Assembly (NCBI RefSeq): GCF_013373865.1 | Contig: NC_050470.1 | Coordinates: 930,001-994,000, forward strand | Direction: 5' to 3' | DNA length: 64,000 nt | DNA from: Monomorium pharaonis | Lineage: Eukaryota; Arthropoda; Insecta; Hymenoptera; Formicidae | Shown: in pieces, positions 29,001 through 38,833 of the stretch | Numbering within the stretch: the stretch's first letter is position 1 | Layout of the letters: every line of letters begins with the position of its first letter | Program-made: the position numbers and the translations under genes | Notes under the pieces: model-generated | Seen by the model: only the letters and a program-made list of their open reading frames with translations | Databases searched by the model: none | Told to the model about the DNA's origin: nothing

Positions 29001-29513
29001 CCGGCAACTCCTAGCACGCCGAGCCAGGACCTCGTCGAAATAAGTGAGTCATATTTTCCTCATTATCCCGTTAATTTGCATACGATACTAGTTACATATC
29101 AAGAATATTAATATTAAAAAAAATGTTTTGATAGTGGTAGGCAGTATGAAGTTTTTGCTGGCATAGTTTATTTTTCTTAAATATAATAAATTTGATAAAG
29201 TAAGATTTTGATAGATACGACATGTATATCGGAGTTACCCTAATTGAAATGCGATCTTGATGCATGAGCTGTACGAAGTCTTCGTTCCCTCGTGTTTCAG
29301 GATATTCTAGCTTACCACGTAGCTGTCATAGCGCGGGCCTAGACGGCAGCGGGATGCTGGACGGTGCGGGAGTTCCCCTCAGTTCGCCCTACTGCCCAGA
29401 CAATACCTTGCCCCTTCTGGAGACTGTATCCGAGGACCAAGAGATTCACGCCAGGAGAAACAACGGTTAGTTTACAGCCGTGATAACGGTTACCTTTTCT
29501 CGTTTTTTCTTCC

Positions 29514-29581
<68 letters not shown>

Positions 29582-32396
29582 TTTCTCCCGTCCGAATTGG
29601 ATTCCCTAATCTCGTTCAACTTTTCGGTCCACTCGAGTCCATCGCCGCGACGCATGTGTACACGACAATAAAAACAGCCATATTAACCTGTCGAAAGCTT
29701 GTTTGAGGCTTGCATTGAAATTCTACGAAGGAGAAACGTATTTCTAGTCAGGCATTATAAACGATCAAATCAATAGCTGTTAAGGTGTAATAGTATGATA
29801 ATATATTTAGTGTCTCTGATAGTGCATGATGAAGCGTATAACACGCGGAATTTTACTCTTCTCAGAAAGCGAGATAATCAATAATCTCTATCCGATTCGA
29901 AATTAAGTACTCTTATACCTGAGAGAGACGATCACAAAATTTGAAAATTAACGCATTCGTTTATTATTTATTGTTACAAAGGCAAGAATTTTAAATTAAA
30001 AAAAAAATTAAAATAAATTGAACCGCCGCTCGCTAAATCTCGAAGAGAGTAAACGTCACTCGTGCATCGATGGCGTTCGTTGTGCAACCGAGAAAAGGCG
30101 TCCCTTTTTTTTTTACGGGACCGCCATCGCCACCGCCGCCGCCGCTGCCACCGCCGTCGCCGTTGCCGCCGCCGTCGCTTCTTTGGCTTTTTAGAACCTT
30201 CGGTTGATTTGTTTTCTCCTTTTCTTTCTGTTCTTTTAGCCGTAGACGAAAATGATACGCATGCGAGTGCCACCCACACGTCTACTACTACCATCACCAC
30301 CACCACTACCACCACCACCACCTCCAACACCATCACCACAAACCGTGCGAAAGCCAAACTGAAATTTCCCAAGAGCACGCTGAACCGACCGTTGTACAGT
30401 CAGAAAATAGTGATAGGCTCGGAGGAGCTGGCAGGCCACGACGTCGAGCACGTCGTGCGGCAGCGCATTAACGCCCTGACTAACGAGCGTTGCCCGATGG
30501 TGGTGCGGTCGACCGCCCTAATAATCAAGAGCTCGAAGGCGCCGGCGAGCGCATCCAACGGACGCATCCCTGTCAGAAGCGTGCACATCGATACCGAGCG
30601 TGATGGTAAAACGCGGGTAGAGGTAAGCGAGATCGACGGCGAGGTAGGCCGCGGATCTACAACGACGAAGACTGCCAACGGTTGCGCGACTCTGGCCGCG
30701 AGGCCGGAACTCTCGAATGGATTCGATCGTTCGGGACGACGGGAGGCAGCAGGTAAGCATCGCGAACACTCCAGGACGATGAAAAAGATGTTCCGTTTTC
30801 TCTACCTTCTGTCTCTACCTTCTGTCTGTTACGTATTATATATATTTTACCTCGCCTCTCCTGTGTTCTTCCCGCGTGTACGTCGTTGTCGTTGGACTCT
30901 GCTTTGTTATCTTGCGCCTTCCTTTATGTTACGCTTCGACTATTGCGGTCTGCATGGGCTTGCGCCTGTTAACATACATACAAACCGACACATCCGACAC
31001 CTTACCCTCGAAGGACCGCGCGAACTATTTCGACCATCGTACTTTGGCCGATTGGCTATTGAACAAGAGTAGCTTTTCAAAGTTGTCTCGAACATATAGG
31101 AACCACTGAAATATTCCCGTCACGCAACCAAGTCCCGAGTACGATGGTCCAATTGGTAAAATAACGATCGCAATTATGAGAGTGTACGATGATTAGGGAA
31201 GTGCACGCGTGAGACAGTTTCCTGTCGATCTCCTCTTCAAGGTTGGCGGTTTCGTGGAAATCGATGATTCTACGTTGACCTAATTCTCACCCGAATGAGC
31301 CATTATAAAATCTTGTTATGTCATTTATTTAATAAAATTACAATTTGAATGAAATTAAACGTGAAATCCTTTAGAAGTTTTTTTTTTCAAATTTTTTTAA
31401 ACACTTTATCGTACTTTCTAACATTTTATTTTATTTCGATCAATCAGGTGAGTTGATTATAAAAATGAATCATGCAAGTAATGTCTTCTGTAGTTATAAA
31501 AGCTATCCTTTCTCGATAATAATACGATCTATTATATATTTACTGAGATTGCACGTTTTGTTAGAGAAGATATTTAAGAGCATTATTTGATCCTTATCAT
31601 CTTCTGAATTTAATTTCACAATATAAATCTTGATATAAATTCATTTCTCTATTATCTGTATACAGTTGAATTAATTTAACGTACAATTGCTGCTATTTCG
31701 TTTATATCGTTTTTACGTCATACCTTTTAATCTTTATAGTTTTTAAAAGTTAGAAAAGCAAAGGATACATTTTCTCGATTATAGACAAACAGAAGTGAGT
31801 TGTTGAAATAAAAGAGTCAATTTCAGTTGACTTTACAATGTCATAAAAAAATTCCGCTAGTTCCACGAACGCGATCCTCAAACCTCGCGGAGTGAAATCG
31901 TCAGAACTTCGGCACCTGTAACGTCTCTTACGAGTCGCACGTTAACGTAACTAGCATCGATCGCGTCCTTTCTGTTTCAGTCGGTCAGCACGAGGGCGAG
32001 GCGAATGATTATTACTTCAGGGACTCCTTCGATCACTCCTCGTCGGAGAGCCAGCTGTTGGATGCGTCCGGCAAGCCGCACAGTCGCTCGGTCACGCCGA
32101 TACCGAAGATGCAAAAGCTGCAAAACTCCAAGCTCTGCCTCCAGCAGAAGCATCATCAGGGCGTCCGTCGCGCGGCGAGCGGCAAACTCAGACGCAGGAG
32201 TCTGCATGTGGTCAGGATCTTTATACCGGCATTCATGCTGACGATTACGGTGCTGTTCATCGTGACGGTGTTGGTGTTCGAGACGGACACGACGCTGTTC
32301 AACAGTCTGCGCAAGACACCGGAAATGGTGGCCTTAAGGAGCCAATATTACGTTCCGATCAAGGAGTTCCTGCGGACCAAGCTCGGCCTATTCTGA
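4696..32396 (+). CDS. FRMD3/5: FERM-domain protein of the FRMD3/FRMD5 type (whole gene, 12 coding exons)
   Basis: Twelve exons join in frame with consistent phases into 2214 nt (737 residues). FERM proteins link membrane proteins and lipids to the cortical cytoskeleton; that role is known for the family and inferred here. The FERM domain covers roughly residues 12-300: F1 in exons 1-3, F2 in exons 4-5, F3 in exons 6-8. A FERM-adjacent segment (about 305-345, motif GSIFSWGYKFKYTGR) follows, then a low-complexity linker with a Thr-rich run, one hydrophobic helix at about 679-699 and a 38-residue tail. The order of domains, the MLKF start, the LGDYDP and YAVDPHP motifs and the tail YYVPIKEF match my memory of vertebrate FRMD3/FRMD5 and fly CG5022. 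No break or frameshift is seen. The two vertebrate paralogues cannot be told apart here. Confidence 0.9.
5314..5708. mobile_element. Dispersed repeat copy 1 (related to 49331-49559)
   Basis: The stretch shares ATTCAAGTTTAATGCAGTTT, AATAGTGTCAGTTTAGTTAT and GAATTTTCA..ATTAATGT..GAGTAGTAC with the segment at 49331-49559, in the same order. This copy has about 160 extra bases in its middle (about 5470-5630) that begin and end with A- and T-runs, as if a second small element had inserted. A TTAA lies just before it. Confidence 0.55.
5760..5962. mobile_element. Palindromic MITE, about 203 bp
   Basis: Left and right halves are inverted copies. TTGCGGGCTGCCAA near 5798 is mirrored by TTGGCAGCCCGCAA near 5908, and ATACTCAATACAATAATAT is mirrored by ATATTATTGTATTGAGTAT. 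The ends read CACAG/CACAC followed by an A-run. No protein is encoded. Confidence 0.75.
7911..7973. repeat. Near-perfect hairpin, 23-bp exact stem
   Basis: Positions 7919-7941 and 7943-7965 are exact reverse complements (arm begins CAGTGGTAGCGG). The pairing extends outward through two G-T pairs into an A/T run, giving a stem of about 31 bp. The loop is only a few bases, tighter than a usual animal microRNA precursor. Confidence 0.8.
13979..14049. repeat. (GA)n microsatellite, about 70 bp
   Basis: An uninterrupted GA tract in intron 1, about 220 bp before the acceptor of exon 2. Confidence 0.93.
14268..14372 (+). CDS. FRMD3/5: FERM gene exon 2 (F1 lobe)
   Basis: Codes residues 33-67, including ILEYVCKQLNILEMDYFGLR and YVDKERER. 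The DYFGLRYVD stretch is a classic F1 ubiquitin-like motif. Acceptor TTGCAG, donor AGG|GTAAGT, phase 0 on both sides. Confidence 0.9.
14373..17130 (+). other. Intron 2 of the FERM gene
   Basis: About 2.8 kb. Nothing supported beyond a short hairpin near 15028-15047 (GATGCGTT with its mirror). A run of related AT-rich TTAAAT-TAAATA motifs lies near 16950-17030. Confidence 0.5.
17131..17173 (+). CDS. FRMD3/5: FERM gene exon 3 (end of F1)
   Basis: A 43-nt exon coding HWLDLAKTAMKQVK, with acceptor TTTTTTGCAG and donor AAG|GTTAGT in phase 1. The HWLDxxK motif closes the F1 lobe in FERM proteins. Confidence 0.88.
17174..19597 (+). other. Intron 3 of the FERM gene
   Basis: No exon supported. It holds short TA tracts near 18297 and 18750 and two diverged direct copies of a segment containing GATGAATTTGC / CATCGAATTTGC (about 18965 and 19417), which may be old repeat fragments. 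Confidence 0.5.
19598..19774 (+). CDS. FRMD3/5: FERM gene exon 4 (F2 lobe)
   Basis: Codes about residues 82-140, starting MHEIVLCFRVKFYPPDPLRL and including RDLLYGRLCC and AALLVACIVQ. The RVKFYPPDP..L..E.TRY..Y.Q.KRD..GRL pattern is the canonical start of F2. Enters in phase 1 after GTTCCAG, leaves in phase 1 at CAAA|GTAAGT. Confidence 0.92.
19775..21764 (+). other. Intron 4 of the FERM gene
   Basis: About 2.0 kb without supported exons. An AT-rich inverted repeat (about 21463-21590) with CTGAAAATAATTTTGT arms lies 170 bp before exon 5 and resembles segments near 41.7 and 59.7 kb. Confidence 0.5.
21765..21976 (+). CDS. FRMD3/5: FERM gene exon 5 (F2 lobe to F3 junction)
   Basis: Codes about residues 141-211. 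Motifs are ELGDYDPEIQEGNYISEHKL, the FTPEQAENYFLRIASQLDTY helix and the YAVDPHPVK junction that begins F3 in almost all FERM proteins. Acceptor TTCTCAG, donor AAG|GTAATT, phase 1 in and 0 out. Confidence 0.93.
21977..24720 (+). other. Intron 5 of the FERM gene
   Basis: About 2.7 kb with no supported exon. Around 23505-23700 is an AT-rich segment opening with an A-run after ACACTT, similar in style to the other small elements, but its ends are not clear. Confidence 0.5.
24721..24876 (+). CDS. FRMD3/5: FERM gene exon 6 (F3 lobe, first strands)
   Basis: Codes residues 212-263. It contains LHLGINHCGILTFQ, the FRWSEVQKINFEGKMF signature of the PH-like F3 lobe and ends in ISE. Acceptor TTATACAG, donor GAG|GTAAAC, phase 0 both sides. 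Confidence 0.92.
24877..25547 (+). other. Intron 6 of the FERM gene
   Basis: 671 nt. It ends in a pyrimidine-rich tract (CTCTCTGCTCTCTGC) before the microexon acceptor. No other feature is seen. Confidence 0.6.
25548..25562 (+). CDS. FRMD3/5: FERM gene exon 7, 15-nt microexon
   Basis: A 15-nt exon coding DVRTK, framed by CGCGCAG and GTGAGT and phase 0 on both sides, so it can be included or skipped without a frameshift. It falls between two strands of the F3 lobe (ISE | DVRTK | KKHLVGF). Compared by eye with remembered human FRMD3, skipping gives the same loop length, so inclusion adds five charged residues. Evidence is splice signals, phase and position; there is no transcript. Confidence 0.65.
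25563..26266 (+). other. Intron 7 of the FERM gene
   Basis: 704 nt, AT-rich, with no feature seen. Confidence 0.6.
26267..26355 (+). CDS. FRMD3/5: FERM gene exon 8 (end of F3)
   Basis: Codes KKHLVGFKCPTATNCRHVWR then CAIEQMLFF, the last strand and the long C-terminal helix of F3. The C+HVW+C..E...FF pattern is a family signature. Acceptor TTTTCAG, donor AC|GTGAGT, phase 2. Confidence 0.92.
26613..26847. mobile_element. MITE with about 28-bp inverted ends
   Basis: The left end has an A-run, TGAGTTTTATTC and GGTCAAAGCG. The right end mirrors it as CGCTTTGACC, GAATAAGACGCA and a T-run. The interior of about 180 bp is AT-rich and non-coding. Length and structure fit a non-autonomous DNA transposon. 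Confidence 0.75.
28568..28781. mobile_element. Fold-back MITE next to a splice acceptor
   Basis: Imperfect inverted repeat of about 65 nt per arm. Left CATAGGGTGAAAACTTGAGC then TTGTGCAATTATTCGAGTGC pairs with right GCACTTGAATAAGTGTGCAC then AAGTTCACCTTTCACTCTAC. The right end is 35 bp from the acceptor of exon 9, so it may affect use of that exon. Confidence 0.7.
28817..29043 (+). CDS. FRMD3/5: FERM gene exon 9 (FERM-adjacent region)
   Basis: Codes about residues 298-373. It begins LPRASDAPVV and includes GGSIFSWGYKFKYTGRTERE, the FERM-adjacent segment found after F3 in this group and often a regulatory phosphorylation target in FERM proteins. It continues into a Ser/Pro-rich stretch. Phase 2 in, phase 1 out at ATAA|GTGAGT. 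Confidence 0.9.
29044..29300 (+). other. Intron 9 of the FERM gene
   Basis: 257 nt, AT-rich, ordinary, ending GTTTCAG. Confidence 0.7.
29301..29465 (+). CDS. FRMD3/5: FERM gene exon 10 (linker)
   Basis: Codes about residues 374-429: YSSLPRSCHSAGLDGSGMLD and LPLLETVSEDQEIHARRNN. A low-complexity, Ser/Gly/acidic linker without a known domain. Acceptor TGTTTCAG, donor ACG|GTTAGT, phase 1 both sides. Confidence 0.85.
29466..30239 (+). other. Intron 10 of the FERM gene
   Basis: 774 nt. It holds the CT microsatellite and, near 30120-30180, a CCG/CCGCCA trinucleotide tract whose frame stays open into exon 11. That frame has no acceptor or homology support as coding. Confidence 0.6.
29520..29580. 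repeat. (CT)n microsatellite in intron 10
   Basis: About 60 bp of CT with one TTT interruption, starting 55 bp after the exon 10 donor. Confidence 0.92.
30240..30752 (+). CDS. FRMD3/5: FERM gene exon 11 (Thr-rich linker)
   Basis: Codes about residues 429-600, opening AVDENDTHASATHTSTTTI. An ACC/CCA microsatellite (about 30283-30342) encodes a run of threonines. A basic, more ordered-looking part follows (KLKFPKSTLNRPLYSQKIVI, RQRINALTNERCPMVVRSTA). No named domain. Acceptor CTTTTAG, donor GCAG|GTAAGC, phase 1 both sides. The reading frame stays open 320 nt past the donor. Confidence 0.82.
30283..30342 (+). repeat. Coding ACC/CCA trinucleotide repeat (poly-Thr)
   Basis: A trinucleotide tract within exon 11 that gives nine consecutive threonines plus flanking Thr/Ser/Ile/Asn. 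It is likely to vary in length between individuals. Confidence 0.8.
30753..31980 (+). other. Intron 11 of the FERM gene
   Basis: 1.2 kb. The first 320 nt stay open in the exon 11 frame (to 31072) and would encode a hydrophobic segment if retained. The rest is AT-rich, without features. Confidence 0.55.
31981..32396 (+). CDS. FRMD3/5: FERM gene exon 12 (membrane anchor and stop)
   Basis: Codes about residues 600-737 with the TGA at 32394-32396. After a basic segment (KLRRRSLHVVR) comes one 21-residue hydrophobic helix (IFIPAFMLTITVLFIVTVLV) and a 38-residue tail with RKTPEMVALRSQYYVPIKEF. The basic side before the helix predicts that the FERM domain is cytosolic and the tail lumenal or extracellular. 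The helix-plus-tail arrangement is what I remember from FRMD3/FRMD5. Acceptor TGTTTCAG. Confidence 0.92.
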
Positions 32397-33204
32397 TGCG
32401 ACAAGATGACCGGGCCGAGGTCGTCCTACGTCGTCGCGTAACTCGCTCTCCCTTCAGTGCCAAGTTGCCAGGACGGACTCGTGACTGAAAGAATTTACGG
32501 CCCACAAGTCGCGGAGAAAAGAGCGTGCGTCTCTTTTCTCTATCTCTCTCGTCCTTATCTCCCCCTTCCCTTGCCGTTGCGCGCCGTCACGTCGCAACTT
32601 GGTCGCACGAGCGTGAGTGCTTCGGACCGAGAAGATGGAGTGCTACCGGAAGCAGAAGAAAAGAAGGCTGGAAAGAAGAGGAGAGACGAGAAACGGTCAC
32701 ATTGAAGGGATCAACCGAGGTCGGAATCTCGCGCGACTTACCCGCGAGGAACGCGTTTTAATTCAATTTGATTGACGGAAAATCAGAATTCTGTACAAAA
32801 GAAGAAACTGTACAAAGGTTGTATTTAATCGGGATTTGAGCGAGATGTATGTATAAAATTGTGTTTATGTGTTCTACTTGATCCGCAAATAATCTTAAAT
32901 CGCCTATTATTTTTACGACGAGCGTTTTATAACCATGCTTTTTATTTCATCAAGTTTCTCTGATTTCTCATTAGTTGATTCGCTTACGAGTCTGATTCGC
33001 CAGCTACTTTAACAGGATGTAAAACCATATATTTATCTTACAGATAATATTATGTTCCGAGCAATTATGAAACAATTTGCTTTTGCGATAATACATCGCA
33101 GTATATACTTGTTTAATAACAATGATTATTGAATACATTTAAATTTTAATACTTCTGTATATAACCGCAATGATCAAAATATCTTTTGGTCATCGTCAAA
33201 TAAA
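32397..33204 (+). other. Probable 3' UTR of the FERM gene
   Basis: The region after the stop codon has no other gene. The first canonical AATAAA I see is at 33199-33204, so one polyadenylation site probably lies shortly after it; longer forms are possible. Confidence 0.4.
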
Positions 33205-33610
33205 TTATTCATCGTAAAATATCTTAAAATTGCATGAAATTATAGCCGAATCTTGCGCGTTGAGTGCATTACAATATTTTATTCTTAACGTTACATTTGA
33301 AGAAAAAAATATTACAAATTTTGACTACAAGAAAAGCTCGATTTTTTTCGGTGGAGGTGATACTTTCCGAACTCAGACAAACGTTATGTATACGTAGTGC
33401 GATATTGGTTATCGAATGGCCTATCATGTTACTATGAAAAGATCGAGGATAGGAGTGCTCTTTCTCCAGATTTTCGCAAAACTCCCCCGTGTCATGGATA
33501 ATAAGAGAAAACGCGCAAAAACGCAACGCTATACGTGCGTGCCAGTATAATAGACAAAGTAAAGATATTTTGACAATGTGAAGAGGTGAAAGAAAGAGCA
33601 TACATACACA

Positions 33611-33626
33611 TCTACACACACACGCA

Positions 33627-33664
<38 letters not shown>
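33611..33664. repeat. (CA)n microsatellite
   Basis: A CA tract with three CG interruptions. Minus-strand frames over it are low-complexity artefacts. Confidence 0.9.
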
Positions 33665-33665
<1 letters not shown>

Positions 33666-36514
33666 CAAACAAGCGAATGTGTAATATATTATATATACAA
33701 GTCACCGTGACGAGGCGATGCTACTTATAGGGACTTTAGATTATTTTGAAATCGTCAACGAAAAGCAATCGTTTGTAGATAATTGTAGGCTATATACGTG
33801 CAGCTCTAGTACGGAAATGGTGGAGGATATTGTGTGGCAACGTTAAATTGATGAGGTTTCCCTCTAATTTCGATTCGCTGTCGGATTCCTTTCTTATTCG
33901 GATGTGCGCGAGCATAGGTGCGCTTGATGTGCGTAATCACTTTGTCTCCATCATCTTATCTACTCTTTATCGCGAGAGTATAACATCCTTTATCGCAGCG
34001 TGCAAATTCTTGATATACATCTTAAGGACATGTTTCATACGAAAATGAGATGTCAAAAGTGAGTGTCAGGACCTGCGAATATATCGCGTTTGATAAAGTT
34101 GGAATTTTTAGAGAATTTACCTTTCAATCCTCACGTAATCTTTACGTAAAAGAAAGATCAAACCAGAGATCATAAGTTTATATGCTTTAGAAGCTTTAGT
34201 ATCTGCTTTATATTTTTTATTTAAAAATGTAACTTTTAAATGTTTATTGACTGATACAGTAATTCTAGGTACAACTAAATCGAAAAAGAATGGAACAGAA
34301 TTATAAAGCACATTAATTTTCAATTTTACAGATAAAAATTGTACAAGTAAATTCTAAAAAAATTATTTATCTCTTTTTGTGAGATTGTAGCACATAATTT
34401 TCGAAATCTTAGTTACATTAAAGTGCAGTTTGTATATTTGTTTGAATATCTTTGTTTATACGAGTAGGTCCTGATGTATCTTAAATTTTAGAAGACTAAA
34501 TGTCCGCTCCAGGATTTTACTACCAAAAGCGGCAAAATTGTTCTATTAATAGCAAAAGTTTCCGAAGAAAATGGTCGATGATTCTTTCGACTCTCCGTTA
34601 AATCATAAAATTGTACAGTTGACATTTGTTCTCGAGACGAAAGGCTTCTAACTCTCGAGTGGACACGCAGCCTCACTGTCAGCCATTTTTCCTAAAAGTG
34701 CCTACGCTGTCTTACACCCTTTCGTGTCATTCGATTCGTTCGAAATCCGCCCTAAGCTGAACGAAAATGGGGTGGCGCGAGGAAAAAAGTGAAACGGAAA
34801 CTAAGTAAATTAATGAATCTCATGCCGATTTTCGCGTCGAAGCATGGCGGCGTTCTTCTCTCCGCGGGATCTGTTCATATCTCGTGCCGTCGACGTAGAT
34901 TCACGAAAATTGAGATCGATTCTAAAAGACGGATTTATCAGCTCCGAGGTGTTCAGACAAATACAAAGAGAGAAATATCGTCGAGAGTACAAACGGCTCT
35001 AGAACATTAGAGTGGTAACTGTGCGAGAGACGTAGCCTGAGACGTATCGCTGTTAATAACGGAGGTTTCGCGAGATTTCGGGCTTTCCCAGGTGAGCGAT
35101 AAACCAAACCTCCCTTCTAGTCTATTATTAGCGTTGTCAGGGAAAACGCGCGTTTCGAACTGGCATGCGGAACCTCACTTCCGTGGCTTACTAATAAGCC
35201 GGCTGGGACGAGATTAGTTGAAATCAAAATTTAATTCACTTAAATTAGATAGTGTAGAGATAATGATTAATCCGTGCAGGAAGGACACGTTTTGTTTGAC
35301 GACCAAACGCTTTTCGCTAGAGCAGAAGAACGCCGCAAGCGATAAGCTAATTGTATAAATAAACGGATGTCAATTGCAATATAATGTAATTCTCTAGTTA
35401 TTAATTAAGGGTATCCGCTCTCGCTGGGCCAATCGATGTAAAGAAAAAAAAAGAAGAAATTAAACAACCGATAAAGCTTGGATGGAAAATTGATATACTA
35501 CTTCTTAATCCAAGTCTGGATGATTCTACTCTACGAGCAATCTTTTGAGAGTGTAATTATTCGAAGGACATTAATTCCCTTGCCATGTTTTTTTTATACT
35601 CCTCTGAGAACATAATTCATACAGCTGAATTAATACTAAAATTTAAGACTGTATAATATCTGAGAGTTTATACTTGACGGAGATACTTTTAATTTTAAAA
35701 ACCCTTTAAGAAGCGTGTATTAAAATGAAACTGAGATCCCGCTTGCAATTATCGCGAATCTCGATTATTTAGAATTGCGCTTCAGAGAGTAAAATTTTTA
35801 AGTAGACACTCGGTCTAAATTCCGAAGAGCAGGACAATTGTTTGACGCAAGGGATGAAATGGACTGATATTGCGAGTTTAAGATCACCGGGATGCATGGC
35901 ACAGCCTCTGCCCGATACACTTTACAGAACTTCCCCGGTATGTAAGAATTAAGTTATCATAGACGATACGCAGCTGTATGTACATAAAAAGGAGGAAGGT
36001 TCATTATAATGTAGATATTGTTAAAGAACAAGTTGGTGGATTATATCTTTGCGCAACGATTGAAGGCAGGCAATATACAAGATGTGTCCAAAAGATAGAA
36101 GGTAACATGTGTTTTCAATAATTTAGATCTAATTAATAACGTAATTATTGGTGACACATTTGGTACCAGACACATTATAATTAATAATAATAACTTAGCT
36201 CTCTTTAATTTGGGGAATCGCTCAGCGAAAATTTCATTCATATCAGAATAGTTAATAGATCGTAGACGGTCTTTTGCGTTGAATTTTTAGTAAACAGGGA
36301 GAAAGGGGTCGAGGTTCTTTTGAGAATATGTAATCCTGTTATATGTGCAATATTTTAAAAACGTATAATGTAATTGCGCATACATGAAAGTTCAAAGTAT
36401 CAAAATTTAAAATATACCCCCTTTATGATATTCGTATTACCGATAAGATTTTTTGTATTATCAGTTGACATTATTACAGGCTACGTTTTACTCTTATTGT
36501 AAATTGATTATGGT

Positions 36515-36809
36515 TTAACCCTTTCAAATCTGGATTTTTTTTAGAAAACGGACATATATTGTCTAGTTTTATTTTTCAAGGTTTGGGATATTGCTGAATA
36601 AAAAAAAAAACGAATTAAAATATCAAAATTGGAAAAATAAAATGTTGAATTATAATAAATTTGTTTATTATCACATTTTTTACTTAAAATTTTGACAATT
36701 ATCTTTAAAGCAAGCTTTAGTTGAATTACTTAATATTTATCAAAGATATGATATATATACTATATGAAGATCTGAATATATATAATATATGAAGATCTGA
36801 AAGGGTTAA
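36515..36809. mobile_element. TTAA-flanked MITE, piggyBac-like, 295 bp
   Basis: The ends are inverted copies: TTAACCCTTTCAAATCTGG on the left and GATCTGAAAGGGTTAA on the right, each starting or ending in TTAA. TTAA target sites with CCCTTT-type ends are characteristic of piggyBac-like elements (family knowledge; assignment is inference). A tandem pair of ATATATGAAGATCTGAA lies at the right end. No transposase. Confidence 0.65.
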
Positions 36810-38833
36810 CGCATTATACGTGTATGAAATTGCAAACGACAGTAATTTTCATTTAAGATTGCGTATGTCGTTTGTTAACGAGAATATCTCGGACAACACA
36901 AAGTCTGAAATTTAATCATAAGACGTCTTATGACCTAATGTTAGATTTTGTGTTGTATTTGGGTCTTGTTCTTCGCGTGACTGTAAAATTCCAAATTTCT
37001 CGTTAAGCCGTAAAATTTGTAATACTTTCTGACGCGCAATCGGTGACCGTACTCGATGCTGAACACGGCTATACGTCAATTGTAACTATAATTACTTGAT
37101 ATCGCTGCCGAAATATGCGGATCTTCATGTAAATGTATGTACTACATCTAGCCTACTGCGTTACTTTTAATAGTCGAGGTTCTCGGGATTAATTCGTTAG
37201 ATACATATTTATTTGACTAACGGGTAAGTAACTTATTCGCTGTAGCTGCTACGTGAAGTGAAGTGAATCTTTGTACGGACGCGCCTGCAGGAATAATTTA
37301 ACAAAGGGGCTAAATACCACGTTGTGTACAAATGTGACGATGGGTATTGGTTGTAAATGCAATGTTAATTAAAAAAAAAAAACGGCCGACGCGACGACGA
37401 GAATGAAGCTCTGCGCTAATCAAAACGAAATAACGATGATAATCTTTCTACAATCTCCATTCGTATGTACACTTTTTGTACGCTTGCAAATTGTAGCGGA
37501 CAGTTGTAGTCGTATGAAGGGTGCGTTTTTTTTCCTGGTCTGTTAGTTCTTGAAATTTTGTATCGCATGCATGAATAAACAAAACCATTTCATTGCAAAC
37601 CCATGCAATGTGTATTTTTATGGTCTTCATTCAGCAAGAAATTTATTCAAGAAAAATCGAACGGATTTCTGCATTCGGATTTTCGATTTCTTTGTAAAGA
37701 TAAAACACGAACATATATACATTATTTGAATATAAATATTAATATAGCTTGTTGAAAAATATGAGTACAACATAACATTAAGAGAGATACGAAAGTTGAC
37801 AGCGGAATAATCTAATCGGCGAAGGCGATAACAAAAAATCGCCGCAACTTAACGTTACTTAGTCACACGTGCGTGGTTTAAAAGCGAAGATATCATTTCG
37901 TCAATACATCACCACGAATGAGACCACATAACGCGTGGATATAATCGTGATTCATCGTGCCATGTCGTTTTTAACAGCCGCGGCCGGTCGTTGATTTTCT
38001 CGTCGCTCGTGCTGCCGGGCACGCACGCCTCGGATAGACAACGCCGATTCTTCGACAGAGTTGCGTGCGATTATTTAAGTCAACGACAGAACCTCTAACT
38101 GAGATGTCTTAAAATCTCACAGCGACGGAAAGTCGTAATCGCCGCGGAGATCAGAAGACTCGCGAAACTGGGACGAGTTCATCCGTGGAAAGTGACTTAA
38201 CGGCGGCCTTGGATTAAACGCAACTCGATGATCTCATGGAGAAGGCGATACGTAGGCTACACACCTGTCCGTGAAAGGAGAGTACCACCTGCTATTGATG
38301 TTTTGCCTAGGACCTAACATCGGCGGGGTCGTTATCGCGGTACACGCATACACAAGCATCAATAGGTACCCGGTTTTTAGCTTTCACGCCGAGACGTATG
38401 TCGATTTTCCCTTTTCATTATCTCAGAATGGCAAAATTGGCATGCAACGCGATTCATTACTTGGTAAATATAAGTCTCATATCTCCCACGACTTAATCCG
38501 ACGCGCGTTAGCGCGCGTTCCTTCGTTCTCTCGGAAGCCGAATTGATCCGCAAGATAAAAGAAGAAATAAAAGCGGAGAGAGAATGAGACGCGGTCAATT
38601 GTTCGGGTCAGCTGGCGTTGTAATTAATAAAGTTACAAAAAATGAAGCCCATATAATACAGCGAAAAACCACTCGTCGCTTCTAAAATTATAACGCGGAC
38701 GACAGGCGGATAACGCGCGAGGCCTGTGGAATCCAGATCCCTCGGACACACGGCGCGGCGCGTCGCGCCTCTTACAAAGGCAGCGTGCGTCCCCGGGTAC
38801 CGGTGCCCCGTCGTGACTCACCGTGGTCGTCGT

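Noticed and set aside
30062..30239. N-terminal extension of exon 11 through the CCG tract
   Set aside because: It is an arginine run from a trinucleotide repeat, and the phase-matched acceptor at 30239 joins exon 10 to exon 11 exactly.
29974..30378. Minus-strand frame with valine and arginine runs opposite exon 11
   Set aside because: Shadow of the ACC and CCG repeats.
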